Source: Diprion similis (taxonomy: Eukaryota > Arthropoda > Insecta > Hymenoptera > Diprionidae). Taken from it: a DNA stretch of 64,000 nucleotides. Location of the stretch: the NCBI RefSeq assembly GCF_021155765.1, contig NC_060116.1, positions 6,076,001-6,140,000 of the forward strand. The letters are read 5' to 3'. A program made the position numbers and the translations under genes. The notes beneath the pieces were generated by a model that did no database searches, had not been told where the DNA came from, and saw only the letters and a program-made list of their open reading frames with translations. Every line of letters starts with the position of its first letter. Position 1 is the stretch's first letter. This document shows positions 12,320 to 22,589 of the stretch, piece by piece.

Positions 12320-15241
12320 TTACTTAACGGTTTCCGAATGGACATTTTCAATGTGTCCCTTGATACTGCATTTATATCCAAATACCATCTTGCATATATC
12401 GCATTCAAATGGCTTTTCACGCGTGTGAACCCGCCTATGTGTAATCAGGTTACTATGTCTATTGAACTGTTTTCCACATACATTGCAGTCATACATCACA
12501 GTAGTGTGGATACGCATGTGCTGGTGAAACGTGTGTGTACCACACAAAATCTTTCCGCAGATATAACATAAAACTGGATTAAGTGACTTTTTCTTCTTCC
12601 TTGGCTGCTTGGAGTATGTAAGTACACCATTAGTCAATGACGTTGATTCTTTTACAGCACTTAGTTCAATGTTGTCTGGATCCGGAACATGATTCTGTTT
12701 TAGATTTGGACGATGCCGTTCCATGTGATTTAACACATTATTGAAAAATTTTCCACAGACCTCGCAGAGACCAGAATAAATTTTCAAATCTCCCGCATCT
12801 CTTCTAGGTTTCTGCTTAATCATCCTTTCTTCGTAATTGCTAATTCTGAAGAACCAGTCCTCATAAGATTCATTCTCCCCAATAATATGTCCATCAAGAA
12901 TGTGTTGAACCATAAATTCTCTTCTGTTACACATGAAATCGCATTCCTTACATTTGTGACAGCAAGTGTTTGTGATTTCATCTCGAAAGATGAACACGTT
13001 TTCAGGTTCGGATACTTCTGGTAGTTGGGGAAATACAGTCTGTTTTGAAGTATGATAATCAATTAAGTGAGCGTCAAACACACGTATTCTATTTGTCGAA
13101 AAAGCACAGAGATTGCATCGAAACAGTTTGTTTTTAACTATTGCATTCAATAATTTTTGTATATTATCAATGACTGGAGATGGAGGAATTTGATTTATTT
13201 CATGCAACAGCGGTGTATGCTCCCATATAAAGTGTTTGTAAAAAACATCCCCGCGGTTGCAAATCAGGTGGCAAATGTTACAATTTCTCATAGTATTTTC
13301 AACTTGCAGAAGACAGGTATTGCAGTATGATACCCCAAATTTCAACTGGAATCCGCACGCGCTGCAATCCAGACTATCGCTACTTGTAATTTCATTGTTT
13401 GTTAGCCTCAAGCACGAAACATTATCCTCCCTTTCAATCTGTTCCCAGAAGAGATCTGCCATTGACGCGTCTTGATTATCTACAAATGACATTGGACACC
13501 AAGAGATATATTCACGTATTTCATCTATACTGAACATTGACTCTTTGGAAATACTGTGAGGGTTGAAGTTACTTATCATTTCCAACATTTCTGGTGTAAA
13601 TAAAGGTTTTTCACTCATTTTGAATGAAGATTTTGAAGTATTTTTCTTTTGCCGTTGTTGAAAATCATCATGTTTTGCAGAACGAAATTTGTCTGCACTC
13701 TGTTTGTAGTTTCTGTTGTCTGATGAAGCCTGTTCAATCTTAGTATTGCTGTATCCTTTCCAATTTTCAACCATCATTCCATCTTCTCCAAATGAAGCGA
13801 AGGATTCTACATTTGCTTCTTCATCCGCCAATTCTTGTTTGATGAATAAGTCTTCTACTTCGATAAACTGTGCCGACATAATATTGACACCAGTAAATTG
13901 TTCCAGCTTTTTTTTACCCAGTTGAATATTGCATTGTGCTGCAATACCTGTGAGTGATTTCTTTTTTACTGATTCAATAGTAGCAACACAATGCCTCAAT
14001 GGCAAATTCTTACTTTTCACCTGATATTTGCATTTTGTAATATTTGCTGCCCTTAGGTTTTTATTGGTTGACTGAATGACATTATTAGTCCTAACTAGTT
14101 GCGATTGTTTGCCATCCAATAATGGTTCTGAACTTGATTCGATTACTCTGTCCTCTGGTTCTAATTTAAATTCTGGTAAGTAAATGGCATTTGCAGGAGA
14201 ATTTACTGAATCACTTGCCAGTTGAATGTGAACACCTGTTTCTTGAATCGAAGTTATATCAACGATATTACATGCAGTTTGTTTTTGTGTAGATGAGTAT
14301 GAATCAATATTGCCCATAGTGCAAGTCTTTTTATACCTATCGCCGTTTTTAAACAGAACTCCTTTCTTAACACTGTATTTCAGATACCCCTGAATGTATG
14401 GTAACGAACGCTGACCATCAATACCATAATGTTTGCTGACAAATTCAACTATCTCGTTGAGGAGAATGCCGCTTGAATTTGGCGGTGAATTCAGAGATTG
14501 TAATATCATGGAATCTATTTCAGCTGCATCAATAGCATTTGAACCTGTGTTGAATAATTTTGTACAATCTTTTGTCTGGACTTTGGATTCCAGTTTCTGA
14601 ACATTTACGGGCTGTGCATTTATCATCTGATCAATGGGTCTTGGTTGCTGAGCATTTACAGGTTGCACATATTTTAGCGAGTCAATCTCAGACCAATTGT
14701 CTACCAAAGAAACATTGCGACCAACAGCCTGAGTCAGCTTCAATTCTTTGTCAGTCTCCATTTTAATCTTACTGAACATCATTTTATCCATGGCTTCAGA
14801 ATCAGTTGTTGTCTTTTTTCTTTGTTCATTAACATTTGCAGATTTTACTGACAATGAGGGTACTGACGCCTCATTCTTCTGTACTGCACGTTGAACATTT
14901 GGTTTTATGCATTTCGACAACCTGTAGCGTCTGACAGGAACTCTTGATCCAATTCTTTTGATTTGTAATACTTCACCACTGGCAATGCCTGCTTGTATAG
15001 CCTTGAGAATGTGCTGAGAGTCAAGACTTATATCGTAATTTACATCGATATACTTCTTTATATCCCTGGGTCCGAGTCCTCTCAGATTAGATGATGTCTC
15101 CAAGGCTGTGTATACCATATCTTTAAGAGTGCACTGAGGAAGGACTCTTACTTTTTTAGGAGCGACTGGTTTTTGTCTAGAGTAAGTTTTTTGTACCTCT
15201 GAGGGTTTTATATGTCCGACAAGTCTCTGCCGATCACCCAT
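12320..15241 (-). CDS. Nuclear protein with two H15-like winged-helix domains and C-terminal C2H2 zinc fingers
   Basis: Intronless frame of 973 codons, probably a DNA- or chromatin-binding regulator. Residues about 36-109 resemble the linker-histone globular (H15) winged helix: a helix after CTLKDMVYTAL, then RDIKKYIDVNY, then LKAIQAGIASGEVLQIK, ending in a basic RRYRLSK. A second copy lies at about 236-306 (IDSMILQSL, EIVEFVSKHYGI, YLKYSVKKGVLFKNGDRYKK). A long polar, low-complexity linker follows. From about residue 630 come irregular Cys/His fingers (for example CNICHLIC...HFIWEH and CNLCAFS...HLIDYH). Three classical C2H2 fingers end the protein (about 890-970), joined by a TREKPFEC linker close to the consensus TGEKP. 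I chose ATG 15241 because an in-frame TGA lies 16 codons upstream (15287-15289); the frame upstream to 15265 has no ATG. The orthologue is not recognised. Confidence 0.88.
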   Translation of the reverse strand: MGDRQRLVGHIKPSEVQKTYSRQKPVAPKKVRVLPQCTLKDMVYTALETSSNLRGLGPRDIKKYIDVNYDISLDSQHILKAIQAGIASGEVLQIKRIGSRVPVRRYRLSKCIKPNVQRAVQKNEASVPSLSVKSANVNEQRKKTTTDSEAMDKMMFSKIKMETDKELKLTQAVGRNVSLVDNWSEIDSLKYVQPVNAQQPRPIDQMINAQPVNVQKLESKVQTKDCTKLFNTGSNAIDAAEIDSMILQSLNSPPNSSGILLNEIVEFVSKHYGIDGQRSLPYIQGYLKYSVKKGVLFKNGDRYKKTCTMGNIDSYSSTQKQTACNIVDITSIQETGVHIQLASDSVNSPANAIYLPEFKLEPEDRVIESSSEPLLDGKQSQLVRTNNVIQSTNKNLRAANITKCKYQVKSKNLPLRHCVATIESVKKKSLTGIAAQCNIQLGKKKLEQFTGVNIMSAQFIEVEDLFIKQELADEEANVESFASFGEDGMMVENWKGYSNTKIEQASSDNRNYKQSADKFRSAKHDDFQQRQKKNTSKSSFKMSEKPLFTPEMLEMISNFNPHSISKESMFSIDEIREYISWCPMSFVDNQDASMADLFWEQIEREDNVSCLRLTNNEITSSDSLDCSACGFQLKFGVSYCNTCLLQVENTMRNCNICHLICNRGDVFYKHFIWEHTPLLHEINQIPPSPVIDNIQKLLNAIVKNKLFRCNLCAFSTNRIRVFDAHLIDYHTSKQTVFPQLPEVSEPENVFIFRDEITNTCCHKCKECDFMCNRREFMVQHILDGHIIGENESYEDWFFRISNYEERMIKQKPRRDAGDLKIYSGLCEVCGKFFNNVLNHMERHRPNLKQNHVPDPDNIELSAVKESTSLTNGVLTYSKQPRKKKKSLNPVLCYICGKILCGTHTFHQHMRIHTTVMYDCNVCGKQFNRHSNLITHRRVHTREKPFECDICKMVFGYKCSIKGHIENVHSETVK

Positions 15242-15437
15242 TGTTGCTGTTTTGTCACTCAGCAAAGGAGCCCGATCACCTGGTTCTCAGGTTGCATGTA
15301 TTAACAACTCTGTCTCATTATTTAATCCCTGCATACTTTTGACGACAAAGATACCACTCTTAACTTGTTTAAATTACTCGTCGACATTGGAGGGAACCGA
15401 AACAGTTCCTGCTGTTGAATGTGTATCCACCTTCGTT
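15242..15437 (-). other. Probable 5' UTR part of the zinc-finger gene, with upstream splice acceptor
   Basis: On the minus strand a good acceptor (T-rich tract ending TTTTGTTACAG) ends at 15438, so an exon probably starts at 15437 and runs into the coding region. The segment carries an in-frame TGA at 15287-15289, so it is untranslated in this frame. This implies at least one further non-coding exon upstream. Confidence 0.5.
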
Positions 15438-17550
15438 CTGTAACAAAATTATGAAAATGAGTAAATAATCATATTCCGTCATTTATTTTAACTAAAATAG
15501 GCACAAATGATATTTCACTATGAGAAATTAAATTAGGTTAGGTTAAATAGATTGAAAGTTGCTTGTTTAATCGCTGTGAAGACCACGAAGAACCGCTCGG
15601 TAAACGTGCAACTTTGGCGAGCCAGTAAACTTACCTAGTTTACTGCTGTAATTGATTAATGAAGAATGTGCATATTCCTCTAATCCGCAGAATGCAGTTC
15701 AGATATACGATGTCAATATTAAACGGTTATCCCTTAATCGCTGGTAAAGTCTTGACTTGTCATTTTAAGTTTTGAATGATGCCATTTGTGTCGCTAGCGT
15801 CTGTTAATAAGCTCAAATGTAGATACGAATTTAGTCGGTAAGGATAAGGAGGGGTTATCCCTCAGGGATAACAATCCGTTGGTAACTGCCGATGGTAACT
15901 GCGCTGAACCCTGACTGTAGTTAGACGTGAAAGATAACCTTCAATAATGTCTGCCATTTAATTTATAGGTATATTTATTAATTGATTCGGAAGGATATTT
16001 CACTGAGTCAGCGCGTTGTTTTAAATTATTGAACGTAGGTCCCGTAGGTGACTCGGAGAAGCGAAACTTGCGCAAGTATGGGAAGCTGTATGTTGGATTG
16101 CCGTTTATCACAACGTCAGGCGCAAATTCAAAATCTAAGGCTCAAGTTACAAATCAATAGGTATTTATAATCCTATTGTTTAGTTCTAACACACTTTTAG
16201 CTTCTCCGAGATAACTAATGTGTAGATCTAATGTGACGTGTATATGTGTGTACAACATTCGAAAAATAGGTGACTATCCTAATTTATCGAGTTTATAATG
16301 CAAAAAAAAAAAACTACGTCCGATCTATGTGCAATTAATCGAACAGTTGGCGTTATTATTAATCTTCAATCATAATCACATTCTGAGGGATAAGTTGTCA
16401 AAGCAAGCGCAATTGTGTGGTTTAGAAGAAGCGATAACTGGTTGCGATAACCGAGAGTGTAATACACGGTTTTTTGCAAAAATCGAGATTGCGATAGCCG
16501 AGGTCCCACTGTAATACTACATGCATTATTTCAAGTCGCATCAAAGTACGCTGTAAGGAAAGAATTGACGAATTTACCGCGTTTAACGAAAGAGAACTGG
16601 AATTTGTGAGCAGCTGAAAGTTTTTTCCTCACATAGCCGCATCGATTCTGCGTTTAGCAGAAACACGATTTTCTCGAAAATGAGTCCAGAGCTAGACCGC
16701 CAAACGTCTTCGTATATATGGAGTGAATGCTAGGAGTCCTTGAATAGTTGAATAATACCTTTACGCGAGTAACTGGCAAATGAAAAATAAACTTGTTTAG
16801 ACTTCAGAAATTGCTGAATCACTTCTACAACTAATTGCATGGTAACTGAACATTTCTTCTGAAAGAAGATGCTTCAGAATCACGTTTCTCCACAAACTTT
16901 TAAGCCTTTTATATTAAGTCAGAATTTTACAAGAATTAAAAGTCACATTGTTGGATATAATTATATACCTTATAGACTTCATGGTATTTTCAAAAGCTTA
17001 TTTGATAAATGAAATCCGATTAACCTTTTATATGGAACATAAGCATTATTGCAATCGTACCATTGACTCGAAAGTAAATGTACCCATTTGTCAGAAAATA
17101 TTTGAACTGCAGTAGGTAGATAGGGATTTCTTTTTATGTTTGTCGTATTACAAAACACGTTATGATAAACTGAAATAGGAAATGTGATATATACATATAC
17201 TCCCTACATATCTATAAAGCGTATCATTTACCGAGATAACAAATATGCTTTTATGTCTGCTGTGAATGTATAATTGTGAAAAGTGTTGACTATTTCTTCA
17301 AAGCTGGGTATCAGGTGCGATAATATGTTGCCACTCCAGTGGGTATGATTCTAACAAAGCTCGATATCGGCGAAAATCACCCTAAAATATATTCCCACAA
17401 TATTGACCTTGACCCTGATATTTGAGAACCAAATAGGTAAAAACTTTATATCATGAAAAAAATTCAATTATATCAGACATTTTTTTCAATTTTCTTCTTA
17501 CAAGCGGAGGGCTACATATCTGAATATTGTCACCACAGTTCGTCGGTAAT
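15438..17550. other. Intergenic region between divergent zinc-finger and P450 genes
   Basis: The minus-strand zinc-finger gene and the plus-strand P450 gene diverge from here, so both promoters should lie within it. No coding exon is recognised. Notable content: a near-perfect palindrome at 15854-15872 (GTTATCCCT, one central base, AGGGATAAC), with a third half-site-like GGTTATCCCTT near 15726-15736. No clear TATA box was found for either gene. Confidence 0.5.
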
Positions 17551-17610
17551 CGGCACTGTTCGGCACTGTCCGGCACTCTTCGGTGATTTCCGGCACTTTC
17601 CGGCGGGCCG
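17551..17610 (+). promoter_or_regulatory. Six tandem 10-bp CGGCACT-type repeats just upstream of the first P450
   Basis: Six consecutive 10-mers all begin CGG: CGGCACTGTT, CGGCACTGTC, CGGCACTCTT, CGGTGATTTC, CGGCACTTTC and CGGCGGGCCG. The array ends 69 bp before the ATG at 17680. A period near one helical turn, placed at a promoter or 5' UTR, suggests factor-binding sites on one face of the DNA. That function is inferred. An arthropod initiator-like TCAGT lies at 17646-17650. Confidence 0.5.
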
Positions 17611-17679
17611 TCTCACGGTCCTGGATTAGTCTACTTCATAGTTCATCAGTCTAACAAGTGGATTCCGTGAAAGAACGTG

Positions 17680-20600
17680 ATGACTCTCGTACTAACTGTG
17701 CTGCTAACGGCAGTGTATGCCGTAGTTTTCGTAAAAATAGTTAAATGGCTTTACAAATATTATGCGTTTGCTAAAATCATTGACAAAATACCTGGACCCA
17801 AAGCCTACCCTTTAATCGGGAACACGCTTAGTTTTAGAAAAGTTAAACACGAAGGTAAGAATCCCGCGCGCAACCGCAACTAGACAACAAATTTGTTTCA
17901 ATTCAATAAATTGGAGTAATCTAATATGGTCTTATATGCCAGAAATATTAAAATTTCTGTATATCAAATTTCATTCGGCACATGAATGCGCTCACATAAA
18001 CAATTATTTGTCTGGAAATCATCACAAATTTTACACTTGACGTTCCAGTGGTATAACGTGACAACGGGTTGTCTAGTCGAATTGCCTTATACGTAGCATT
18101 TCAGAGGACATTCGTAAATATGAAGTATACTGCATGTCATCTTCAAGTCCAGTTTTTTTAGGATCTATAGCCATTCAAAAATAGCCGGCATTTTGTCTAT
18201 TTTTGCCAACAATGCGTCGACTTTTTTTTAATTGGACAAATCGTCGACTTTTTGTAGTCGAATGACGGTCAACCTCTGTCCCACGTGGGTTGGGGCTCGT
18301 TACTCAGTATCGTAGCTGAAAGAGCTCGTTACTCACTATCATACCTGAAAGAGCTTGTTAGTCACTATCGTACCTGTAATATCATACATTTTTGCCAGGC
18401 GTCAAAAGTCCACCTTCTGCGAAAGGACTAACAGGTGAAATAATATGAACGTCGCGGTCACATCATATCTCAAATACATTTATTCTTCTTCTCGCTCTAT
18501 ACATGATTTTAATTATATTTATTTATCATCTAATCGCTCCATTCGGTGTCGATGTCGCTGGTGCTGATCGGCGTTAACATTGAAAACTAAAGGTGGTAAC
18601 TCGTCTATCATTCGTTCTGCAATTTCATCAACCTCTTAGAAAGTGTGATTATTAATAGATTTCTTTGAGAAACCATACAGATTACGTTTACAGATCGCTA
18701 TGAATGGGTACGTGAAATGTGTAAGCAGTATGATGAAGGAATATTTCGTACTTGGCTTGGAACTATGACCAGCGTTCATTTCACTTCGCCAGAAACTGTC
18801 AGCGTACGTGAGATCTTAGTATCTAGTAATCCCATTGTCTGGCATTGCTCTGATGAACTTTCGTTTTTCCCTTGATAACCTAGACCGTCTTGGCTAGTAG
18901 GACGCTAATTACCAAATCGCCCATATACGATTTCATTCACCCGTGGCTGGGTACAGGACTACTAACTTCTACGGGTAAGTTGCATAACGAGGTAATTACT
19001 CAACGATAATGTCATTAAAATATCCTGCTCAAATCGAGACTTCAGAGATTTAAAAATATGCAGTGACGGTGCTGGAAAACAATGTTATATGTATGGTTAT
19101 TATTTATTATGCAGGAGATCAGTGGCATCAGCAGAGAAAATTAATCACGCCAACCTTCCATTTCAATATACTGGAAGAATATTCTGTAGTAATGTTTGAA
19201 AAGGCGGAAATTTTGAAGGAATGCATCGAATCAGAACTCAAAAATAATCCAAATAAACCAATCGAGATGTTTGATTTTCTAACAAGATGTGCACTGGATA
19301 TAATCTGTGGTGAGAAATGTTCATATCCCCATCATACATATATTATGCGAAATCAATGAATACAATCTCGTGAAATAACACTTGCGAGATTAAACTTTTA
19401 CGAGAACCTGTGCGAATAGTAGTCACATCGATAACCGAATTAAATATTAAACCTATCCGAATAATTCAATTAGTTCGTATGTATGTTATATATATTGCAT
19501 ATAGTATATTATATACATATTTGAATAGTAATGACAATTTTTGAAAAATCAAGTCTAACATCATTATTTGATTCGTGTCGAATCATTGGTGATTTCGAAT
19601 TATTCGCGCACCTCTGCTTTCATTTAATACAATCTATCAAAAGTTTTCGTGTAACTACTATATCACTGCGTATTCGATAAGGACATTAGGATTTTCAAGA
19701 TGGACTCCGTTTGAAACTAATTACGTTCTGCGAATTCTCTGACTGATTTTAGAAGCAGCAATGGGAGTCAACATCAAAGCTCAAACAGACCGGGATGCTG
19801 AGTATTCCACAGCTTTGCATAGGTATTTTTTTTGAGTGAAGATGTGTCATATCATCGGCATATTAAATCTCAATTGCACAGTGCACTGCTATATCCGTAT
19901 AAAGTATTGTTTGAAAAAATAACCTACTCAAGTTGACTAATAAGTAGTAGGATTATGTATTTGTCTGAATATCGTAAATCAATGTGGTGGTACTGATTTA
20001 ATTAACATAACTTTCACTCAGCTAATTGGAATACACTCCGTTTTAATAAAATTTATATTGTACTCATAGAATTACCACCCAAGCTGTTAAGAGAATTTTC
20101 CGACCTTTGCTACACTATGACTGGTTGTACTATCACACTCAGCGTGGAAAAGAATTCAAACGTACTATTGAAACAGCACACAAATTTACAAAACAGGTGA
20201 GAGAAAACGACCTTATGCTAACCGCAACTACGACGTAGTGTGTAACATATCTACAAATATTTCACTGCATGGTGCTGACCAACGTTTGTGTTTCTACATT
20301 TGTAGGTAATAAGTGAAAAAAGACTTGCCCGACAAAATCGACAGCAAGACAACGCTGATGAAAATAGCGAGTGCGGTAAGTTGAATCAAAAACTTTTAAA
20401 AATCTGAATGTATGTATAATGCATCGGATCACAGCCACGAAAATTTTTTTGTTTCCAACACTAGAGCGGAAAATTCAAGTTTCGAGGCCTGTGGAGCGTG
20501 TGCAAGGTACTCCATTTCCGAATGGTGCGGTGAAATAACGTCGGCGCATACGCACAACTGAAATGCTCGTTTTTCCACACTAGGGTTTTCTTTGGTGCAG

Positions 20601-22074
20601 ATGCATTTCAAAACATCTGAATTTTACGCGCTGTCAGTCTCATTTTTATTTCTTCTTGAATCAAATTTTCGCAGGTGTTACGAAAAATATCTTGCGTCAC
20701 ACGTGCGAATGGGCGATAACTGACTCGTGTGATTACTGATACCTAGAAACTTTACACTAGTTGAAAATCGCCCACTTTTCGCACTTGTAACACAACATAC
20801 TGTTCCTCGTTCCTGATACTATTACATTTACACACGAGTAAAATGTGTAAAACTTTTGTTTTTAGAAAAACCAAAACGGCAAGCATTTTTAGACCACTTA
20901 TTAGATGCGTGTGACCGTGAAAAGATGCCTCTCACGGACGAGGAGTTAAGAGAACAAGTAGACACCTTTCTGTTTGCGGTAAATATGACTGAAGATGTCA
21001 GAACTAATTCGTAATGGCAGATAAAACTGCACTCCACGTGTATACCTGCACGAAACAATAGTAACTTTGAAAACATGCAAGTTTTATTGATACAAGAAAG
21101 CAATTAAACTCAACTTTTTTAATATTATAGGGTCACGACACGTCATCTGCCAGTATGAGCTGGGCTCTTTTCTGCATCGGCAATAATCCGGACGTCGAAG
21201 AGAAAATCCACGAGGAACATCTGCGTATCTTTGGGGAATCGAGAGAACCGGCAACGCTTCGCCAAATTAATGAACTTAAATATCTTGAAAGAGTGATAAA
21301 AGAAACCCTGAGGCTGTTTCCATCTGCACCGTCAGTGGGACGAAAAGTAACCGAAGACTTGGAAATTGGTGAGTCATTGTTACTTGTTTACCCTAATAGA
21401 TCACTGGGGGTGAATTTTACAACAAAGATTTTTCAAACTCCTCGTAGAGTGCCTTAGTCGTGAAAATGAGCCTCTTGGCGCCATTCTTCATGCGAAATAA
21501 GGCCCTTTTCGACATTTTTGGCACTTTCTTTTTTGGGAATGTTATACAATATTTAAACAATCAATTTTGATTAACCAAAATATCACGTGTGGAATGAATT
21601 TCACCCTGTGTGACCATTATACCATCTACTGAAATGTGATCTATTAAGGTTAATATAGATATGATTGCAAAAAAGCTGCTACAGTAAGGACATCTAATAC
21701 ATATGAGGTTTTTCCCCATTGAATCTCCACGATTAGCTGGATATAAAATCCCAAAGAACGCCATCGCTAGTGTTCAAATACACTACATTCATCGGAATCC
21801 GAAACATTGGCCAAATCCGGATAGATTCGATCCGGACAGATTTTTACCGGAAAATTCTCAAGGACGACATCCGTACGCGTACATACCCTTCAGTGCCGGA
21901 CCGAGAAACTGTATTGGACAAAAGTTCTCTCTCTTGGAACAAAAGATTGTATTAACTGCGATATTAAGAGAGTGGAAAGTCAAGAGCGCTCTGAAATATG
22001 AGGAGGCGAAGTGCTATAATGATTTCATTCTAAGGCCACAACAAGGAATCAAGATTTACTTAACTCACAAATAG
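17680..22074 (+). CDS. CYP4: Cytochrome P450, CYP4 family (complete, ten exons)
   Basis: Haem-thiolate monooxygenase, microsomal; CYP4 enzymes oxidise fatty acids, hormones or xenobiotics. Exons: 17680-17854, 18694-18803, 18884-18974, 19115-19309, 19753-19822, 20070-20196, 20306-20375, 20866-20978, 21131-21368, 21737-22074. All introns are GT-AG and phases agree throughout, giving 508 residues, normal for the family. Visible features: N-terminal membrane anchor (about 1-22); hinge [11 protein letters not shown] (37-47); [14 protein letters not shown] in helix C; I-helix FLFAGHDTS (Ala 317); KETLR (ExxR, 375-378); haem loop [11 protein letters not shown] with ligand Cys at about 455. Start: ATG 17680; the frame opens one codon earlier at GTG. 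Ala 317 replaces the Glu to which most CYP4s bond haem covalently. A second copy of the gene starts at 62057. Substrate and subfamily cannot be told from the sequence. Confidence 0.95.
18295..18381. repeat. 29-bp x3 tandem repeat in P450 intron 1
   Basis: Three head-to-tail 29-bp units start at 18295, 18324 and 18353. Each begins GCTCGTTACT or a close variant and continues (C)ACTATC(G/A)TA. Copies 1 and 2 are the most similar; copy 3 diverges at its end. A small intronic minisatellite, probably variable between individuals. Confidence 0.9.
20675..20792. repeat. Imperfect inverted repeat in P450 intron 7
   Basis: The left side carries GTGTTAC, GTGCGAA and TGGGCGAT in this order. The right side carries their reverse complements in mirrored order (ATCGCCCA, TTCGCAC, GTAACAC). 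The arms differ in spacing. It may be a decayed MITE or a small transcribed hairpin inside the 490-bp intron. Confidence 0.55.
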
Positions 22075-22276
22075 CAATCTGAAGTTCTACCATGAATTTA
22101 AATCTGATGTATTACACATTGTCGTGTTGTAAATGTAAAAAAAAAGTAGAATTAACCCCTCGAAAGTACCTCTGGTGCACAAACCTTGCGTCAAGTACAT
22201 TGAAATAGAAACTAACAACAAAAATTCACTTTGCAACTGAAACGCCACATATCACTCAAATGACGATTTACATTCA

Positions 22277-22282
22277 AATAAA
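22277..22282 (+). terminator. Candidate polyadenylation signal of the first P450 gene
   Basis: AATAAA about 203 bases after the stop codon. A second AATAAA lies at 22374-22379. Either could be used; transcription should end before the first decayed satellite copy near 22.6 kb. Confidence 0.5.
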
Positions 22283-22589
22283 TACCAGCAACAATACCCT
22301 TGCCTACAAAAAATTTTGAAATCAAACTCCTTGCCTGCCTTAACGTTTAGCATCGTTAATATTATATATTTCTAATAAATTTTAGATTAGAGCTCCCGGT
22401 GTCAGGGAAACACCTGGCCGACGAGGTAAACCAAATACAAGGACGGATTAGTTAATTGCTTGTGATGTCGATGATGTGTATCCAAATGCATGATTGCCTG
22501 CATTTCATATTTATTCAGATTATAATATTTCTTTGGACATAGTATTCTTACGATCTATTCTAATTTTTAGTATTATCATTGAAATCAAT

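Noticed and set aside
15242..15265. Start of the zinc-finger protein at a CTG 24 bases before the ATG
   Set aside because: Not an ATG; the first in-frame ATG is at 15241 and a stop lies 16 codons upstream of it.
15533..15545. Interstitial telomere repeat (TTAGG)n
   Set aside because: Only about two and a half units; expected by chance in AT-rich DNA.
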